From positions 1 through 17,987 of the forward strand of contig CAZKZI010000056.1 of NCBI GenBank assembly GCA_964557205.1: a DNA stretch of 17,987 nucleotides, written 5' to 3'. The notes beneath the pieces are model-generated. The model was given only the letters and a program-made list of their open reading frames with translations. It did no database searches and was not told the DNA's origin. The translations under genes and the position numbers were made by a program. Within the stretch, counting starts at the first letter, position 1. Each line of letters opens with the position of its first letter. Below are positions 16,306 to 17,987 of this stretch, one piece after another. Source of the DNA: JAQVQN01 sp964557205 (GTDB lineage: Bacteria; Verrucomicrobiota; Kiritimatiellia; RFP12; UBA1067).

Positions 16306-16515
16306 TCAGTCAGGCCACTCTGCAAGTAGCGACCTGTCCCATTTGCATTTGAAATTATCTGCGATTGCCTGAAGTTGGTCATTCGTTAAGACCTTCTTTA
16401 CGCCACCGGTAGCGGCACAGGCGAGATAGATCTTGGCGGCTTTTTCTGCAATTGCGGCGTTCTCGTCGCCGGTTGCATGCGCTTGTTCGACGAACTCTGT
16501 TTTGATCGATCTCCG
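16306..16515 (-). pseudogene. Probable C-terminal remnant of an unrecognised gene downstream of the lactonase
   Basis: Read leftward from about 16505, a clearly protein-like frame appears: FVEQAHATGDENAAIAEKAA, then KIYLACAATGGVKKVLTNDQ, then LQAIADNFKCKWDRSLLAEW and a stop at 16306. The same frame upstream overlaps the end of the lactonase gene in a meaningless frame, and no start or binding site precedes the sensible part. A short ATG-led piece (MLAEID, near 16522-16505) in a neighbouring frame would join it with a one-base shift. This suggests a deleted or frameshifted gene that once followed the lactonase. I do not recognise the family. Confidence 0.45.
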
Positions 16516-16534
16516 CCAACATGTTTGCCCTGAA

Positions 16535-17410
16535 TCAGCCAGCGAATCGCCGTTCCGGTACGCCGCGGATCCCCAGATCGTAGACTGCGAACAAGGCTCC
16601 GCGCATCTTTCCATCAGTTGGATATCCGGGCAATGACGGTTTCGCCATGGACGTGACAAAAAGAACGTCCAGCTCCGGCCCACCAAACATGACGCTGGTA
16701 ACGTTTTTCACCGGCATCGAGATCACACGGTTCTCCGATCCGTCTGGAGCGTACCGGACAAGCTTTCCGCTGTAGGCGAGGGCGTTCCACAGAAAGCCCT
16801 CCTCATCCACCGTCGATCCATCCGCAGCGAAGCCATTGCGGTTGTCGACTCGGGCGAATGTGCGCCGATTCGTCACATCACCGGTTTCGGTGTCATAGTC
16901 GTACGCCCATATCTCGCCAGCCCAGGAATCCGCGAAGTAGAAAGTGCTTCCGTCGGGGTTCCAGCACGGACCATTGGAAACCATGATCCGCCGATCCAGC
17001 GTATGCAAGGACAGGTCAGGATCGAGACGGTAGAGCGTGCCACTCCGTTCTTTCTCCTGCGTATCCATCGATCCGCACACAAACCGTCCCTGCCGGTCGA
17101 CTTTGCCATCGTTCAACCGCGTGGTCGGCATTCCCTCTTCCGGGTCGGTGATCAGGCTGCATTCCCCGGTCCCGAAGTCGAGAAAATGAAACCCCGTCTG
17201 CAGGGCAACGACCGCACCGCCATTCTCGCGAACGGCCATGGAACCGATTTTGGCAGGCACCTCCCAGGACCGGACCTCGCGTCCGTCAGCGGTACAGCGG
17301 AAAACGGTCTGACCGAGACTGTCGACCCAATAGAGACGCTGTTCATCCACACACCACAGCGGTCCTTCGCCCAGAATGTTCTTCATATTGACAAGCATCT
17401 CGATGCGCAT
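16535..17410 (-). CDS. SMP-30/gluconolactonase-family sugar lactonase
   Basis: Cytoplasmic six-bladed beta-propeller lactonase (291 residues, normal length) that hydrolyses an aldono-lactone to the sugar acid. The metal and active-site pattern of the family is complete: E15 in LGEGPLW, N100 in RLNDGKVD, N146 in SNGPCWNPDG and D197 in FAADGSTVDEEG. GTLYRLD, FYFADS and the closing VMFGGPELDVLFVTS also fit, and the end ...FAVYDLGIRGVPERRFAG is where family members stop, so the gene is intact. I chose the ATG at 17410 because AAGGA (minus strand, 17423-17419) is 8 bases upstream; a longer frame to 17536 crosses a palindrome and has no family similarity. It fits a pathway oxidising a sugar to a lactone, then to the acid used by the aldolase. 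The substrate is unknown. Confidence 0.9.
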   Translation of the reverse strand: MRIEMLVNMKNILGEGPLWCVDEQRLYWVDSLGQTVFRCTADGREVRSWEVPAKIGSMAVRENGGAVVALQTGFHFLDFGTGECSLITDPEEGMPTTRLNDGKVDRQGRFVCGSMDTQEKERSGTLYRLDPDLSLHTLDRRIMVSNGPCWNPDGSTFYFADSWAGEIWAYDYDTETGDVTNRRTFARVDNRNGFAADGSTVDEEGFLWNALAYSGKLVRYAPDGSENRVISMPVKNVTSVMFGGPELDVLFVTSMAKPSLPGYPTDGKMRGALFAVYDLGIRGVPERRFAG

Positions 17411-17485
17411 CTTTCTCTTCCTTATGCCGTAAACATTTACGGAAAACATTTGCTTAACCGGTAATTCCGTGCCTGTAGAGCTTGG

Positions 17486-17527
17486 CGCATTTTGTGCGTA
17501 AGGAGCGTAGCGACAGCACAAAATGTG
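17486..17527. repeat. 12-base inverted repeat upstream of the lactonase gene
   Basis: CGCATTTTGTGC (17486-17497) and GCACAAAATGTG (17516-17527) are complementary with one G-T pair, around an 18-base loop. It lies between the candidate promoter and the lactonase start, within the expected leader. It may be an operator, a leader hairpin or a copy of a short intergenic repeat. Confidence 0.55.
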
Positions 17528-17536
17528 ACAAAGCAA

Positions 17537-17567
17537 TTATCATGTTGAAGCAGTTGTTATGTGTCAA
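17537..17567 (-). promoter_or_regulatory. Weak candidate promoter for the lactonase gene
   Basis: On the minus strand TTGACA occurs at 17567-17562. Possible -10 elements are CATGAT (17-base spacing) or TGATAA (19-base spacing). The -35 match is perfect but no -10 is both well spaced and close to consensus. Confidence 0.3.
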
Positions 17568-17586
17568 CCGCTTTCGTCCATTACTT

Positions 17587-17987
17587 TTAATGCGCTATTT
17601 CAACATTCATATATAATCCTATACTTTCAATATTTACCTTTTCTGTTGGTATTTCTATTTCTTTAAGTTGTGAAAAAATATAGTTTTGCATATTTGGTGA
17701 TCCGCACATGTAAAACGATGCATCTTTATTAACATATCTTGCCAGTATTTCTTTCTTCAAAAATCCTTCTTCATAGATGAATCCATATCTATCCCGCAAT
17801 CCAGTTTCTATTTTTGTGTTGATTATTAATACTGTTTTAAAATTAAGTTCTTTGCAATATTGTTCCAGCTTATCAAGATAGAACAAGTCATTACTGTTTT
17901 CGTTTGCCCAGAACAAAGTTATTTGCATTTCTGATTTGTTTTGTCTTAAATATTCAAGAAGGCTTATAAAAGGTGTTATTCCTATAC
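17587..17987 (-). CDS. Flavin/ferredoxin-type NAD(P) oxidoreductase, C-terminal NAD-binding part (5' end missing)
   Basis: C-terminal NAD(P)-binding half of a ferredoxin-NADP-reductase-superfamily protein, which moves electrons between NAD(P)H and a flavin or iron-sulfur partner. The coding frame continues upstream of the internal Met at 17928 to the window edge, reading IGITPFISLLEYLRQNKSE, which is the conserved G-I-T-P nucleotide-binding loop of this superfamily. ITLFWANEN follows as the second strand, and FYMCGSPNMQNYIF near the end is the CG-x(3)-M motif. The flavin domain lies beyond the window. The DNA is much more AT-rich than the rest (15 G/C in the 60 bases 17641-17700). It has no evident tie to the sugar-acid genes. 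A multi-component oxygenase reductase or ferric reductase-like protein are alternatives. Confidence 0.75.
   Translation of the reverse strand, partial: IGITPFISLLEYLRQNKSEMQITLFWANENSNDLFYLDKLEQYCKELNFKTVLIINTKIETGLRDRYGFIYEEGFLKKEILARYVNKDASFYMCGSPNMQNYIFSQLKEIEIPTEKVNIESIGLYMNVEIAH

Noticed and set aside
17411..17536. N-terminal extension of the lactonase by 42 codons
   Set aside because: It runs through the leader palindrome, lacks family similarity, and the ATG at 17410 has a well-spaced binding site.
17587..17928. Complete 113-residue gene starting at the Met at 17928
   Set aside because: The frame is open to the window edge and the residues before that Met contain the conserved G-I-T-P loop, so the gene is truncated by the window.
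1..17987. CRISPR arrays, tRNA or rRNA genes, and insertion sequences
   Set aside because: I looked for regularly spaced repeats, cloverleaf-like segments and transposase motifs and saw none; a short or divergent tRNA could still be missed by eye.

Overview
The window looks like part of a metagenome-assembled scaffold: ten unknown bases sit inside a coding region at 15236-15245, and both end genes run off the edge. The gene set suggests a polysaccharide-degrading bacterium of the PVC type (Lentisphaerota, Kiritimatiellota, Verrucomicrobiota or Planctomycetota). It has large modular secreted glycosidases with CBM9-like domains, a DUF4091 protein, a secreted sialidase-fold protein, and a tripartite TRAP transporter instead of a SusC/SusD pair. 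This assignment is inference from gene content, because no rRNA or phylogenetic marker is present.

Layout. A 5'-truncated, multi-domain GH9 protein (+, 1-2952) converges with a secreted GH120 beta-xylosidase-like gene (-, 4910-3126). A regulatory stretch of about 750 bases without genes (4911-5663) separates GH120 from a rightward set of genes: an FCD-type GntR regulator, TRAP small membrane subunit (dctQ), TRAP large membrane subunit (dctM), HpcH/HpaI aldolase, and D-2-hydroxyacid dehydrogenase. The first three overlap and are probably translationally coupled. After a 248-base gap come a secreted sialidase-fold (Asp-box) protein, a TRAP solute receptor (dctP) and a 1029-residue CBM plus DUF4091 protein. 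The right part is leftward: an SMP-30/gluconolactonase-family lactonase (17410-16535), with a probable gene remnant directly downstream, and the C-terminal part of an NAD(P)-dependent flavin/ferredoxin reductase at the edge (17987-17587). That last gene is strikingly AT-rich.

How it may work together. Extracellular enzymes (GH9, GH120, the sialidase-fold and DUF4091 proteins) would release small saccharides or acidic sugars from plant-type glycan. DctPQM would import a sugar acid; the receptor keeps the carboxylate-binding Arg. The lactonase would open a sugar lactone, and the class II aldolase would split a 2-keto-3-deoxy acid into pyruvate and an aldehyde. The hydroxyacid dehydrogenase would handle a 2-keto or 2-hydroxy acid by-product. 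The GntR/FCD protein would sense a carboxylate intermediate. The sugar dehydrogenase and sugar-acid dehydratase that such a pathway needs are not in the window. The pathway and substrate are inference; the family assignments rest on motifs read directly.

The strongest points of interest are the GH9 protein lacking the family His/Arg signature, the GntR protein with an altered DNA-recognition helix, the GH120 enzyme with both catalytic residues, two probable gene remnants, and the abrupt composition change at the right edge. I found no CRISPR array, tRNA, rRNA or insertion sequence.
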